Positions 33,938 to 42,374 of a DNA stretch of 64,000 nt are shown one piece after another. The DNA is taken from NCBI RefSeq assembly GCF_016861565.1, contig NZ_BOLK01000005.1, positions 108,292 through 172,291 of the forward strand, given 5' to 3'. Each line of letters starts with the position of its first letter. The stretch's first letter is position 1. The stretch is from Secundilactobacillus yichangensis (lineage in GTDB: Bacteria; Bacillota; Bacilli; Lactobacillales; Lactobacillaceae). The position numbers and the translations under genes were made by a program. Under the pieces are notes generated by a model. That model was not told the origin of the DNA. It searched no databases and worked only from the letters and a program-made list of their open reading frames with translations.

Positions 33938-33965
33938 AATTGGATGGTAAAATATCCACCCAATT
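33938..33965. promoter_or_regulatory. Candidate PdxR operator
   Basis: AATTGGATGG (33938-33947) and CCACCCAATT (33956-33965) form an inverted repeat with one mismatch and an 8-base spacer in the pdxS-pdxR gap. A TATAAT-like element on the plus strand lies at 33922-33927. The location suits a regulator acting on both genes. Confidence 0.5.
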
Positions 33966-33985
33966 TAAATAAAAGGGGTGACAGC

Positions 33986-35419
33986 ATGAATTGGCAGCTT
34001 CCCAGCGGTAGGCAGTCGTTATATATCAAAATGATCACACTGATTACTAAAGCGATTAATAATGGTGAGCTTTTACCTGGCCAGCAGTTACCGTCAGAAC
34101 GGCAGCTAGCTGAATTATTAAAGGTTAACCGATCGACGATTCAACGCGCGTTAAACGAACTGGTCAGCAGCGGTTTACTGACCCGAAGACGTGGCAGCGG
34201 AACCTGGGTCAGCATGGATAAGTGGGGGATTTTAAATGAAAACGTCAATTGGCGTACTTATCTGGCAGCCAACCGGTTTGGTGATCCCGAAAGTTATTTA
34301 AAACAGTTGCGGACCCTGGAGTCCGATCCGCAGGCCATTAACTTGGCACACTTCAACATTCCTAATCGGTTGGCGTTGCCAATTTCACTAAACCATGTTT
34401 CAGCTAAACAGCTGGTAGAGCAGGAAAATCACGTTGATATCAGTGGGGCTGCGGTACTGAAGCAACAGTTGACGGAGCGGCTGTCACCGTTATTGAAACA
34501 ACCCATCACTTCTAATCAGTTGCTGATTACTTCCGGTGCGCAGCAGGCCTTTTACTTAATTACTCAGGGCCTGTTATCATACGGCGATGCCATTGCGATT
34601 GAAAAACCATCCTACTTCTACCAGTTGACGCTCTTTCAGGTGGCCGGTATTCGGGTTTACGGGATTCCCTTACTGGAAGATGGCAGCCTTGATTTAGAGT
34701 ATCTCCAGCAAGCGTACTATAAGCACCGGTTTCGCTTCCTGTTTGTTAACCCCAACGGGCAAAACCCCACTGGTCAAATGATGCCGCTCACCAAGCGAAA
34801 GGAATTGCTCCGCGTTTGTCAGGCATTGAAAGTTCCCATTGTTGAAGATGATCCCTTTGGAATTACGAACGCCGTGTCAGCTAATAGGCTAGTACCACCG
34901 TTAAAAGCACTGGATCCCGATAACGTGCTCTACGTGGGTTCATTGTCTTCATTAGTCGGCAATCAAGCGCGAATCGGCTGGCTGCTGGCGCCATCGTTTG
35001 TGGTGAATCAACTAGCTGATATCCGTCAGCAGATGGAATCCGGCATGAGCATTTTCCCGCAGATCATTGCGGCGCAATTTTTAGCTCAGTCAGATTTGGC
35101 ACAGCAGATTCAACATCAGGCTGTTCGTCTGCGAAGAAAACAGCAACTAATGCAGGATGCTTTGCAGCCCTTTGTTGATCAGGGCTTAATCAGCTATCGA
35201 TTACCGGTGAGCGGTAATAGTCTTTGGACGCATTTACAGGCGACGCGTCAGTTAAACGTCACGGATTATAATTTATTTCTTAAGCATCGGGTTCTGGTCA
35301 GACCAGACTTCCTGTTTGGCTCGCATCAAAACAACGTTCGGGTGGGCTTTGCCAACTTGGATTCCACTCAGGTACCGCAGTTACAAGAGCGGCTGCAATT
35401 AATTCTCGCAACGTTATAG
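33986..35419 (+). CDS. pdxR: MocR/PdxR-type GntR regulator with aminotransferase-like domain
   Basis: A 477-residue regulator: an N-terminal GntR winged helix (about 5-75, LPGQQLPSERQLAELLKVNRSTIQRALNEL) fused to an aminotransferase fold I domain (about 110-477). The latter keeps NPNGQNPTGQ, and SSLVGNQARIGW replaces the usual SKxxxPxxRxG PLP-lysine context, so the lysine may be lost. PdxR senses PLP and activates pdxST in related Firmicutes. Divergence from pdxST supports this. ATG 33986 follows AAGGGG. Confidence 0.85.
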   Translation: MNWQLPSGRQSLYIKMITLITKAINNGELLPGQQLPSERQLAELLKVNRSTIQRALNELVSSGLLTRRRGSGTWVSMDKWGILNENVNWRTYLAANRFGDPESYLKQLRTLESDPQAINLAHFNIPNRLALPISLNHVSAKQLVEQENHVDISGAAVLKQQLTERLSPLLKQPITSNQLLITSGAQQAFYLITQGLLSYGDAIAIEKPSYFYQLTLFQVAGIRVYGIPLLEDGSLDLEYLQQAYYKHRFRFLFVNPNGQNPTGQMMPLTKRKELLRVCQALKVPIVEDDPFGITNAVSANRLVPPLKALDPDNVLYVGSLSSLVGNQARIGWLLAPSFVVNQLADIRQQMESGMSIFPQIIAAQFLAQSDLAQQIQHQAVRLRRKQQLMQDALQPFVDQGLISYRLPVSGNSLWTHLQATRQLNVTDYNLFLKHRVLVRPDFLFGSHQNNVRVGFANLDSTQVPQLQERLQLILATL

Positions 35420-35496
35420 TTAATCAATATCTTCCCTACCATTTTGAATTGATTTCGATATAATGGGTGTTAATTTAAAGCAGAGGAGCCAGTACT

Positions 35497-35766
35497 ATGA
35501 AGATTATTATTACCGTTGTTGGCAATGACAAAGTCGGTATCGTGGCCGCGGTCAGCAAACAGTTAGCTGAACTGAACGTGAATATCACTGATATGTCTCA
35601 AACCCTGATGCATGGCAGCTTTACTATGATGTTAATGGGTGAATTTACGCCCGAGCAAACGGCCTTTGATACCGTTCAAAAGGCACTTACCGAGTTAGGC
35701 AAGTCTATTGGCGTTGAGATTCACACGCAGCGGCAAGAATTATTTGACGCTATTCAGAAGCTATAA
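35497..35766 (+). CDS. ACT-domain protein (UPF0237)
   Basis: An 89-residue protein consisting of one ACT domain ([23 protein letters not shown], then [12 protein letters not shown]). Such proteins bind small ligands, probably amino acids, and pair with the following UPF0210 gene in many Firmicutes. GAGGAG precedes ATG 35497. A TATAAT is seen ~35 bases upstream. The gap to the next gene is 13 bases, so they form an operon. The ligand is unknown. Confidence 0.9.
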   Translation: MKIIITVVGNDKVGIVAAVSKQLAELNVNITDMSQTLMHGSFTMMLMGEFTPEQTAFDTVQKALTELGKSIGVEIHTQRQELFDAIQKL

Positions 35767-35779
35767 GGGAGATGACCTT

Positions 35780-37123
35780 ATGGAAACTAAGCAAATCCAA
35801 GATACAATTCAAATGATTGAAGAGGAACACCTGGACATTCGGACGATCACCATGGGTATTTCGCTACTGGACTGCATTGATAGCGATGCTAAAAAAGCCT
35901 GTCAGCGCATTTATGATAAAATCACGAACAAGGCAAAAGATTTGGTGAAAGTGGCAGAAGCCATTCAGCGGGAGTATGGTGTTCCAATCGTCAATAAACG
36001 CATTTCAGTGACCCCGATTGCTTTGGTTGCCGCTGCCAGTGCCAGCGATAGTTATGTCGAATACGCGCTGACAATGGACAAGGCGGCAACTGATTTAGGA
36101 ATTGATATCATTGGCGGTTTCTCAGCCTTGGTCCAGAAGGGGTATCAAACTGGCGACCACAAATTGATCAATTCTCTGCCGGAAGCATTAGAGAGTACGG
36201 AACGGGTCTGTGGATCAATTAACGTTGGCTCAACAAAGGCCGGTATCAATATGGACGCGGTGCGCGAAGTTGGCCAAGTCGTTAAAAAGATTGCCAGTGT
36301 TGATCCTCAAAAATGTATGAATCTAGTGGCGTTTTGTAACGCGGTGGAAGATAACCCCTTCATGGCGGGCGCTTTTCACGGTGTGGGCGAAGCGGACTGC
36401 GTGATTAACATGGGAATCAGCGGACCTGGAGTTGTTAAACGCGCGCTGGAACGCGTTAAGGGCGAACCATTTGACGTTGTGGCTGAGACGATTAAAAAGA
36501 CGGCGTTTAAAGTTACCAGGGTTGGTCAGTTTGTTGGCCAAATTGCGTCTGAAAGACTGAACGTGCCCTTTGGTATCGTTGACTTATCACTAGCCCCAAC
36601 ACCGGCCCGAGGAGATTCCGTAGCTGAAATTTTGGAGGAAATCGGACTGGATAGCGTTGGTGCTCCCGGAACAACGGCGGCTTTGGCAATGCTGAACGAC
36701 GCGGTGAAGAAGGGCGGAATCATGGCCTGCAGCCACGTCGGCGGTTTATCTGGCGCTTTTATTCCCGTTTCCGAGGACGCTGGTATGATCAAGGCGGTTG
36801 AAGCTGATCAATTGAGTATTGAAAAACTTGAAGCGATGACGGCGGTTTGTTCGGTTGGCCTCGATATGATTGCAGTCCCAGGCGATACTACAGTCGAGAC
36901 TATCAGCGGTATATTGGCGGATGAAGCTGCAATCGGTATGATCAACAATAAAACCACCGCGATTCGGATCATTCCTGCTACGGGTAAAAAAGTGGGTGAC
37001 GATATTAATTTTGGTGGGTTGTTCGGCCACGCGCCCGTGATGAAGGTTAGCGCTAGTCAGCCAACTGAATTCATTGCCCGCGGTGGCAGAATCCCAGCGC
37101 CCATTCATGCGTTTAAGAATTAA
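35780..37123 (+). CDS. UPF0210/DUF711 family protein (PFL family)
   Basis: A 447-residue cytoplasmic protein of the UPF0210 family, recognised by [46 protein letters not shown] and the C-terminal [11 protein letters not shown]. Its biochemical role is not established; structures relate it to the glycyl-radical (pyruvate formate-lyase-like) barrel without the radical glycine. ATG 35780 follows AAGGGAG. It forms a pair with the ACT-domain gene. Confidence 0.9.
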   Translation: METKQIQDTIQMIEEEHLDIRTITMGISLLDCIDSDAKKACQRIYDKITNKAKDLVKVAEAIQREYGVPIVNKRISVTPIALVAAASASDSYVEYALTMDKAATDLGIDIIGGFSALVQKGYQTGDHKLINSLPEALESTERVCGSINVGSTKAGINMDAVREVGQVVKKIASVDPQKCMNLVAFCNAVEDNPFMAGAFHGVGEADCVINMGISGPGVVKRALERVKGEPFDVVAETIKKTAFKVTRVGQFVGQIASERLNVPFGIVDLSLAPTPARGDSVAEILEEIGLDSVGAPGTTAALAMLNDAVKKGGIMACSHVGGLSGAFIPVSEDAGMIKAVEADQLSIEKLEAMTAVCSVGLDMIAVPGDTTVETISGILADEAAIGMINNKTTAIRIIPATGKKVGDDINFGGLFGHAPVMKVSASQPTEFIARGGRIPAPIHAFKN

Positions 37124-37124
37124 A

Positions 37125-37163
37125 AAATAAGCGTTACCTCACAGTTGGAGGTAACGCTTATTT
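37125..37163. terminator. Bidirectional terminator
   Basis: AAATAAGCGTTACCTC and GAGGTAACGCTTATTT pair exactly across 16 bp. It lies between convergent genes. Confidence 0.92.
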
Positions 37164-37196
37164 ATTAACGTGAATGGAGAGGTGTATCCTTGATTT

Positions 37197-39668
37197 TTAA
37201 ATAAACAAGCTGGTATTCCGCTGGCGAGCATCACCTAAGTAGGCTGCCACACCACCAAATTCGATACCGTCGATCAGTTCCTCTTTTTGGACGCCCATCA
37301 GATCCATACTCATCGTACAGGCAACCATTTTGACGCCGGCGTCCTGCGCTTTTTGCAGCATGGTATCCAGTTGATCCACGTTATTGCTGTGCATTAACTT
37401 TTTCATCATGTTTCTGCCGGCACCCAGCATATTGAGCTTGGATAGCGGTAACTTTTGAGCGCCATGAGGCAGGGCGATATCAAACATCTTTGCCATGCCT
37501 TTCTTACGAAGTTTAACACCCGGCTTTTTGATGACGTTCAGTCCCCAGAAGGTGAAGAACATGGTGACTGGCTGCCCCATCGCCGCAGCCCCTTGAGCAA
37601 TGATTAAACTGGCGATTGCTTTATCAAAGTCACCGTCGAAAACGACAATCGTTGTGCCTTCTTCGTTTGTTTTGACCGTGGTAGCTGGAGCGGGATCGGT
37701 TGCGCTACTTGGGCAAGTTGCCGTATCCTGCCCCTTTTGAACGGTTGCCACTACTTTATCGCCTTGAATTTCGTTACTTACAACAGTGTTATTCGTGGCG
37801 TTAGCCCAAGCGTCAATGTCTTTGTAAAAGCCAAAGTCAGAAGCAGTTACCTTAAGCTGCTGACCGTCGGCTAAATCCTGCATAGCGGTTTTAACCTTTA
37901 GAATGGGACCAGGGCATTGCAGACCGCAGGCGTCCAGTTCAACTTGAGCAGTGTCTTGAATTGGCGCTGCTTGGGGCTCCTTTTGCTGGACGGCTGACTT
38001 AGCCGTTTTATGGTTCGGGTGAGTCAGTTGGTATTTTGCAGTTCGGTAAGTTTTCAGTCCACCGTCCAAGTTAATGGCGTTGAAGCCACGTTGATTCAGT
38101 ACTCGGGCAACGTTATAGCCACGAAGACCAGCAGCGCAGTAGACGTAGATGGGCTGATCGGTTGGCAATTCTGCCAGTCGTTGACGAATTTGACTTCGTG
38201 GGATGTTAACGGCATTTTTAAGTGCTGGCTCAGCTAATAGCTCATCTGGGTTACGGACATCCAGGAAGTAAGCACCCTTAGCAAGCAGACCATCTACTTC
38301 ATGCCATTGAATGGTGGTCACTAACTTATCCTGAATATCACCCGCCATGTAGCCAGCAAAGTTAACGGGATCTTTGGCGGAGGCGTATGGCGGCGCGTAA
38401 GCAACTTCGATATCCGCTAGTTCGGCCACTTTTGCGTGGAAACGGATTGCCGTTGAAATGACGTCGATTCGTTTGGCAACGCCCTTTGTACCCACAGCCT
38501 GAGCCCCAAGAATCTGGTCATCAGGTGAGAAGAGTACTTTAAGTTCAATCGGTGCAGCCCCCGGATAGTATCCGGCACTTGAATTCGGATGCAGATGAAT
38601 CACTTGATAAGGAATGTCCAGCGCCTTTAGCTGCCATTCGTTAGCGCCAGTTGAGGCGGTGGTCAGTGCGAATACTTTTGCCACCGAAGTGCCAAGCACT
38701 GCTGGATTTTCACGGTCAAAGCCGGCTAAGTCATCTGCTAGGTAGCGGCCTTGGTGGTTGGCTGGACCTGCCAGCGGAATTGAAACGGTTTGTTTGGTAA
38801 TGGCATTTTCAACGGAGATGACATCGCCGATCGCGTAAACATCAGGGAGATTCGTCTCAAAATGTTTGTTGACAGAAATGAAGCCGCGTTCGTTGGTCTT
38901 AACCCCAGCATCTTTTGCCAGCTGTGAATTTGGTTTAACACCGATTGCTAAGATGACTAAGTCTGTGTTGATGGTGTCACCGCCAGCTAGTTTGAGTGTA
39001 TGGCCGGAATTAGTAAACGCTTCCAATTTGGTGTTGAGCCGCAGATCGACACCATTGATAGCTAAATGCTCGTGCAAAAATTGCGCCATTTCAAAGTCGA
39101 GGTTCGGCATGACTTGAGGTGTGGCTTCCACCAATGTAACTTCTAGACCGCGATGGCGTAGGTTTTCAACCATTTCCAAGCCGATGAATCCACCGCCAAC
39201 CACGGTAGCATGTTTTGACGAATTCTTTTCGATATACTCGGTAATCTGATCAACGTCAGGAACTGTCCGAACGGTGAATACATTATGTGAGTCAACTAGC
39301 CCCGGAAAGTGAGGGATAACTGGGCTGGCACCGATGGATAAGACCAGTTTGTCATAATGGTCCTGCTGGCTGCCTTCAGGAGTTTGTACGGTGATTGTTT
39401 TGGCTGCTGAATCGATTGCGGTGACTTCGCTATTGACGTGAATATCGATATTAAAGTCATTGCGCATATCATCAGGGGTGGACACGAATAAATTCTCACG
39501 GTCCGCAATGGTTTTTCCGACATAGTAAGGTAAACCGCAGTTAGCAAAAGAAATGTAGGGGCCAGCCTCATATATCGTAATCTCAGCATCTTCATTTAAC
39601 CGTCTTAGACGAGTAGCGACGGATGCACCGCCAGCGACACCGCCAACAATAATAATTCGTTCGGACAT
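37197..39668 (-). CDS. Four-domain CoA-disulfide/persulfide reductase fusion (CoADR-rhodanese-TusA-DsrE)
   Basis: An 823-residue flavoprotein. Order: FAD/NAD disulfide reductase (about 1-450; FAD motif VGGVAGGASVATRLRR, active Cys in SFANCGLPYYVG, NAD motif VVGGGFIGLEM). Then a rhodanese domain (about 460-550; Cys loop YCAAGLRGYN), a TusA-like domain (about 585-655; DACGLQCPGPILK) and a DsrE-like domain (about 680-823; Cys in VACTMSMDLMG). The combination suggests transfer and reduction of sulfane sulfur with NAD(P)H. ATG 39668 has AAGGAGG upstream. It is divergent from thioredoxin and a CstR/CsoR-type repressor gene, and the shared repeats over both promoters point to joint control. Confidence 0.9.
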   Translation of the reverse strand: MSERIIIVGGVAGGASVATRLRRLNEDAEITIYEAGPYISFANCGLPYYVGKTIADRENLFVSTPDDMRNDFNIDIHVNSEVTAIDSAAKTITVQTPEGSQQDHYDKLVLSIGASPVIPHFPGLVDSHNVFTVRTVPDVDQITEYIEKNSSKHATVVGGGFIGLEMVENLRHRGLEVTLVEATPQVMPNLDFEMAQFLHEHLAINGVDLRLNTKLEAFTNSGHTLKLAGGDTINTDLVILAIGVKPNSQLAKDAGVKTNERGFISVNKHFETNLPDVYAIGDVISVENAITKQTVSIPLAGPANHQGRYLADDLAGFDRENPAVLGTSVAKVFALTTASTGANEWQLKALDIPYQVIHLHPNSSAGYYPGAAPIELKVLFSPDDQILGAQAVGTKGVAKRIDVISTAIRFHAKVAELADIEVAYAPPYASAKDPVNFAGYMAGDIQDKLVTTIQWHEVDGLLAKGAYFLDVRNPDELLAEPALKNAVNIPRSQIRQRLAELPTDQPIYVYCAAGLRGYNVARVLNQRGFNAINLDGGLKTYRTAKYQLTHPNHKTAKSAVQQKEPQAAPIQDTAQVELDACGLQCPGPILKVKTAMQDLADGQQLKVTASDFGFYKDIDAWANATNNTVVSNEIQGDKVVATVQKGQDTATCPSSATDPAPATTVKTNEEGTTIVVFDGDFDKAIASLIIAQGAAAMGQPVTMFFTFWGLNVIKKPGVKLRKKGMAKMFDIALPHGAQKLPLSKLNMLGAGRNMMKKLMHSNNVDQLDTMLQKAQDAGVKMVACTMSMDLMGVQKEELIDGIEFGGVAAYLGDARQRNTSLFI

Positions 39669-39711
39669 GGTTTGTTCCTCCTTGTGAAATAAATATTTTA
39701 ATCTTGAAATC

Positions 39712-39732
39712 ATTATACCCCATGACCGTATA
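39712..39732 (-). promoter_or_regulatory. -10 element and operator-like repeat of the persulfide reductase promoter
   Basis: On the minus strand TATACGG-TCAT-GGGGTATAAT: an imperfect inverted repeat TATAC/GTATA whose right half includes the -10 TATAAT (complement of 39712-39717). It matches the repeat over the thioredoxin promoter. Confidence 0.6.
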
Positions 39733-39788
39733 TTGTCAATATAAATAAAAATCCCTGATTTTAAAGCTAAATCTAGATAGTTGAATAA

Positions 39789-39810
39789 TATACCTATACT
39801 GGGTATAATG
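39789..39810 (+). promoter_or_regulatory. -10 element and operator-like repeat of the trx-cstR promoter
   Basis: TATACC-TATACT-GGGTATAATG: inverted halves TATACC (39789-39794) and GGGTATA (39801-39807), the latter containing the -10 TATAAT (39804-39809). G/C tracts flanked by AT resemble operators of CsoR-family repressors. Confidence 0.6.
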
Positions 39811-39842
39811 AATTCAGCAATTAAGGAAGCAGGTGCGTTCAT

Positions 39843-40160
39843 ATGGCAGTAAAACCAATTAATGACCAAAATTTTAATAGTGAAACCGATTCGGGACTCG
39901 TTGTAATCGACTTTAATGCAACCTGGTGCCCGCCATGTAAAATGATGAATCCAATCGTTGAGAAGATGGCGGACGATTTAGCGGATAAAGTGTCGTTTAA
40001 ATCGTTGGATATAGATGAAAATCAACAAACCGCGATGCAGATGCAAGTTCAGGGTATTCCAACCTTTATCGTCAAAAAAGACGGCCAGATCGTTGATCGG
40101 ATCGTTGGTTTCACGCCAGAACCAGCGTTTAAGTCACGGCTTTCCCAATATATTGACTAA
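39843..40160 (+). CDS. Thioredoxin-like protein with WCPPC active site
   Basis: A 105-residue cytoplasmic thioredoxin fold protein. The active site is TWCPPCKMM instead of the usual WCGPC; the Pro alters redox potential. The cis-Pro loop GIPTFIV and the C-terminal helix are present. ATG 39843 follows AAGGAAGCAGG. It is transcribed with the CstR-like gene 43 bases downstream, and is divergent from the persulfide reductase. It may reduce protein persulfides or the reductase itself, which is inference from position. Confidence 0.9.
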   Translation: MAVKPINDQNFNSETDSGLVVIDFNATWCPPCKMMNPIVEKMADDLADKVSFKSLDIDENQQTAMQMQVQGIPTFIVKKDGQIVDRIVGFTPEPAFKSRLSQYID

Positions 40161-40203
40161 GTATGCTATAGTGGTACCAAGTAATTTCTAGGAGGTAACC
40201 CAA

Positions 40204-40443
40204 ATGGCTTGTGATCCCAAATTAATCAATCGCCTAAAGCGCGCGGAAGGTCAGCTTCGTGGTATTCAGGCGATGATGACTGAGGGCAGAGATTGTGCCG
40301 AGGTCGTTACCCAGTTAAGTGCGGTAGAGGCTAGCGTCAAGCGCGTAATGGGTATGATTATTACCGAAAATATCGCTCAAAAGCTGTCGAAAACACCAGA
40401 TGAAGAGCTGCAAACTTCTTTGAAACTGATTCAGAAACTGTAG
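40204..40443 (+). CDS. CsoR/CstR-family transcriptional repressor (DUF156)
   Basis: A 79-residue all-helical regulator with the family pattern LINRLKRAEGQLRGIQAMM and RDCAEVVTQLSAVEASVKRVM. The conserved first Cys is Cys31. At the position of the second CstR cysteine (about 60) the residue is Lys, and the Cu-ligand His/Cys of CsoR are absent (ITENIAQKL). Cys3 is the only other Cys. Context suggests a persulfide sensor, but with a different pairing, maybe between subunits or with Cys3. AGGAGG precedes ATG 40204. Confidence 0.85.
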   Translation: MACDPKLINRLKRAEGQLRGIQAMMTEGRDCAEVVTQLSAVEASVKRVMGMIITENIAQKLSKTPDEELQTSLKLIQKL

Positions 40444-40613
40444 GTATAGCTAACCGAAAACATTAGCAAAAGAGTCGAATTGACCTGAATGGGTTGATCC
40501 AGCGCTTTTGTGTATCCTAGGGATATTGAAAAAATGGGGTTGTGATTTACAGCGACTTTGATACAATAACTGCAATAAGGCGAATTAATCGCCGACAGAA
40601 AGGATGAACGCAT

Positions 40614-40667
40614 ATGTTGGGCATTGTAATGGGCGTTGCTACGTCACTGGAGGACTACAAAGCTTAG
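40614..40667 (+). CDS. 17-codon leader ORF before rsgA
   Basis: ATG 40614 follows AAAGGA at good spacing and codes MLGIVMGVATSLEDYKA before TAG 40665-40667. Its last codons lie in the left arm of a 9-bp perfect hairpin (GGAGGACTA 40649-40657 / TAGTCCTCC 40665-40673) that ends just before the rsgA ATG. It could be a regulatory leader peptide, or chance. Confidence 0.4.
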   Translation: MLGIVMGVATSLEDYKA

Positions 40668-40679
40668 TCCTCCGCGGTT

Positions 40680-41639
40680 ATGGAGGACAAAACAATTCAA
40701 TTAACAGAATATGGCGCCAGTGAGGCGCAAGAACTGGCTAACGGTCTAGACTTAGCCAGAATTATTGCTACCAGCCATCAGCAGTACACGATTGTGACTG
40801 ATTCCGGTCAGTTCCGGGCACAGCTGGCTGGCAGATTATTGAATATGGCTACTGAGGCTGAAGATTTTCCAACTGTCGGTGATTGGGTGCAGGTTAGGTT
40901 GCCCGACAATCAGGCAGATGCTGCGACGATTGAGCGGTTAAATGACCGGACAACGGTTTTTCTGCGTAAAGCAGCTGGCCGGCGATCAGACGCGCAATTA
41001 GTGGCTGCTAATATTGATTGGCTTTTCTTATGCATGGCATTGGATGCTAATTTTAACGTTCGCAGATTGGAACGCTATTTAGCCGTTGCGGCAGCGTCGG
41101 GTGCACAAGCGGCTATCGTGCTTACGAAAGCGGATAAAACGAGTGAGTTAGCGGAACAGTTAGCAGCGGTTGCGGATGTCAGCGGCGATTCGGAGGTCAT
41201 TGTCTGCGATGCCACTCGTGATACCGGATTGACAGAATTGACCGCCTTTATGCAGCCTAGGCTGACGTATGCTTTCCTCGGCTCGTCCGGTGTTGGCAAA
41301 ACAACGCTGATCAATCATTTGCTGGGGACGGCGACTTTAGCAACCAATGAAGTTCGGGAAAATGACGCGCATGGTCGGCACACGACAACGGCACGGCAGC
41401 TAATCAAATTACCTAATGGCAGTTTGGTGATCGATACGCCGGGAATGCGTGAACTGGGATTACTAGACGCGGACATTGATAATACCTTTGCGGATATTGC
41501 TGAATTAGCTAAGAAGTGCCGGTTCAGCGACTGTACTCATCAGCATGAACCTGGCTGTGCGGTGCAGCAGGCAATTGTGGATGGTGAACTTTCTGAAGAA
41601 CGGTTGGTGAGTTATCAGCAGCTTCAGGCTGAACAGTGA
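40680..41639 (+). CDS. RsgA-like circularly permuted GTPase (ribosome small-subunit maturation)
   Basis: A 319-residue protein with an OB-like N-terminal domain (about 25-85). The permuted GTPase motifs follow: G4 VLTKADK, G1 GSSGVGKTTLIN, G3 DTPGMREL. The C-terminal zinc finger has Cys/His ligands (CRFSDCTHQHEPGC). RsgA acts in late 30S assembly; this looks like the second, YjeQ-like paralogue often seen in lactobacilli rather than the housekeeping copy. There is no ribosome site before ATG 40680; the preceding bases are the right arm of a hairpin. Its stop overlaps the next small gene (GTGA). Confidence 0.85.
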   Translation: MEDKTIQLTEYGASEAQELANGLDLARIIATSHQQYTIVTDSGQFRAQLAGRLLNMATEAEDFPTVGDWVQVRLPDNQADAATIERLNDRTTVFLRKAAGRRSDAQLVAANIDWLFLCMALDANFNVRRLERYLAVAAASGAQAAIVLTKADKTSELAEQLAAVADVSGDSEVIVCDATRDTGLTELTAFMQPRLTYAFLGSSGVGKTTLINHLLGTATLATNEVRENDAHGRHTTTARQLIKLPNGSLVIDTPGMRELGLLDADIDNTFADIAELAKKCRFSDCTHQHEPGCAVQQAIVDGELSEERLVSYQQLQAEQ

Positions 41640-41749
41640 GTAATCTATTGCGTGGCAAAGCACGCGAGAACGCTAAAATCAACCGGATGTTTGGCAGTAA
41701 AAAACAGATGAAGTCGTTTATGAAAGCAGTTCGGCGAAAGCGCCGGTAA
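41636..41749 (+). CDS. 37-residue basic protein overlapping rsgA
   Basis: GTG 41636 overlaps the rsgA stop by three bases and opens 37 codons, ending in TAA 41747-41749. The product is very basic (SNLLRGKARENAK, GSKKQMK, VRRKRR) and would bind nucleic acid. No family recognised. Translational coupling to the RsgA gene suggests a ribosome-linked role, which is inference. A terminator follows 15 bases later, so it lies inside the transcript. Confidence 0.5.
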   Translation: MSNLLRGKARENAKINRMFGSKKQMKSFMKAVRRKRR

Positions 41750-41763
41750 TCGCTTTACCTTAA

Positions 41764-41800
41764 AGGAATCAGCTCGAATAATGGGCTGATTTCTTTTTTT
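41764..41800 (+). terminator. Terminator after the rsgA unit
   Basis: AATCAGCTC-GAATAAT-GGGCTGATT followed by CTTTTTTT. Confidence 0.85.
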
Positions 41801-41905
41801 ATTTGAATTGATAAAGTACACACCGTTTATTTGCGGGCGCAATTAAACGGTGATAAACTATGGCTGTGGCAAAATATAATGAACTGGTTATAAGGAGCTG
41901 ATTAA

Positions 41906-42355
41906 GTGATCGATACCGGCGATGATTCGATCGTTAAATGGCTAATAATTGCTGGCCGTCAAAGTAGCCAGCACTTGGGGCAGCAGCTGGCCCGGATCCA
42001 TGTGAGTGCTAGTCAGTATTTCTATTTGCTGAAGATTCAGGATAATCCAGGATTGACGCAAAAGAATCTGATTGAAGCTGAGTTCATTAATCCCAGTAAC
42101 GTCACTCGCGCAATCAAACAGCTGGTTGATCAAGGTTTGGTCGATCGGCGCAGATCAATCAAAGATAAGCGGGCCCAAGAGTTGCAGCTGACGGCTGAGG
42201 GGCAGAAAGTTTATCCGGAAATCAAAGCCATTTTGGATCAAGAAGAAGCACAGCTTAATGAAGTCACTAAAAAGCAGTTCCCGGATTTTGATACCGAGCA
42301 TCTGGTTCGAGTTTTACAGTCATTTGCCCGTCTTCATGGAGATACGGAAAAATGA
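41906..42355 (+). CDS. MarR-family transcriptional regulator
   Basis: A 149-residue winged-helix dimer protein with QKNLIEAEFINPSNVTRAIKQLVDQGLVDRRRSIKDKRAQELQLT-type recognition helix and wing, normal size. It probably represses the quinone reductase gene 20 bases downstream, and responds to a phenolic or oxidant, as common for MarR-reductase pairs. The start is GTG 41906 behind AAGGAG. Confidence 0.9.
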   Translation: MIDTGDDSIVKWLIIAGRQSSQHLGQQLARIHVSASQYFYLLKIQDNPGLTQKNLIEAEFINPSNVTRAIKQLVDQGLVDRRRSIKDKRAQELQLTAEGQKVYPEIKAILDQEEAQLNEVTKKQFPDFDTEHLVRVLQSFARLHGDTEK

Positions 42356-42374
42356 ACGAAAGGGAGTTATTAAA

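Noticed and set aside
39669..39869. N-terminal extension of the persulfide reductase
   Set aside because: The extension runs through the divergent promoter and repeats; ATG 39668 has AAGGAGG and FAD motif at the usual distance.
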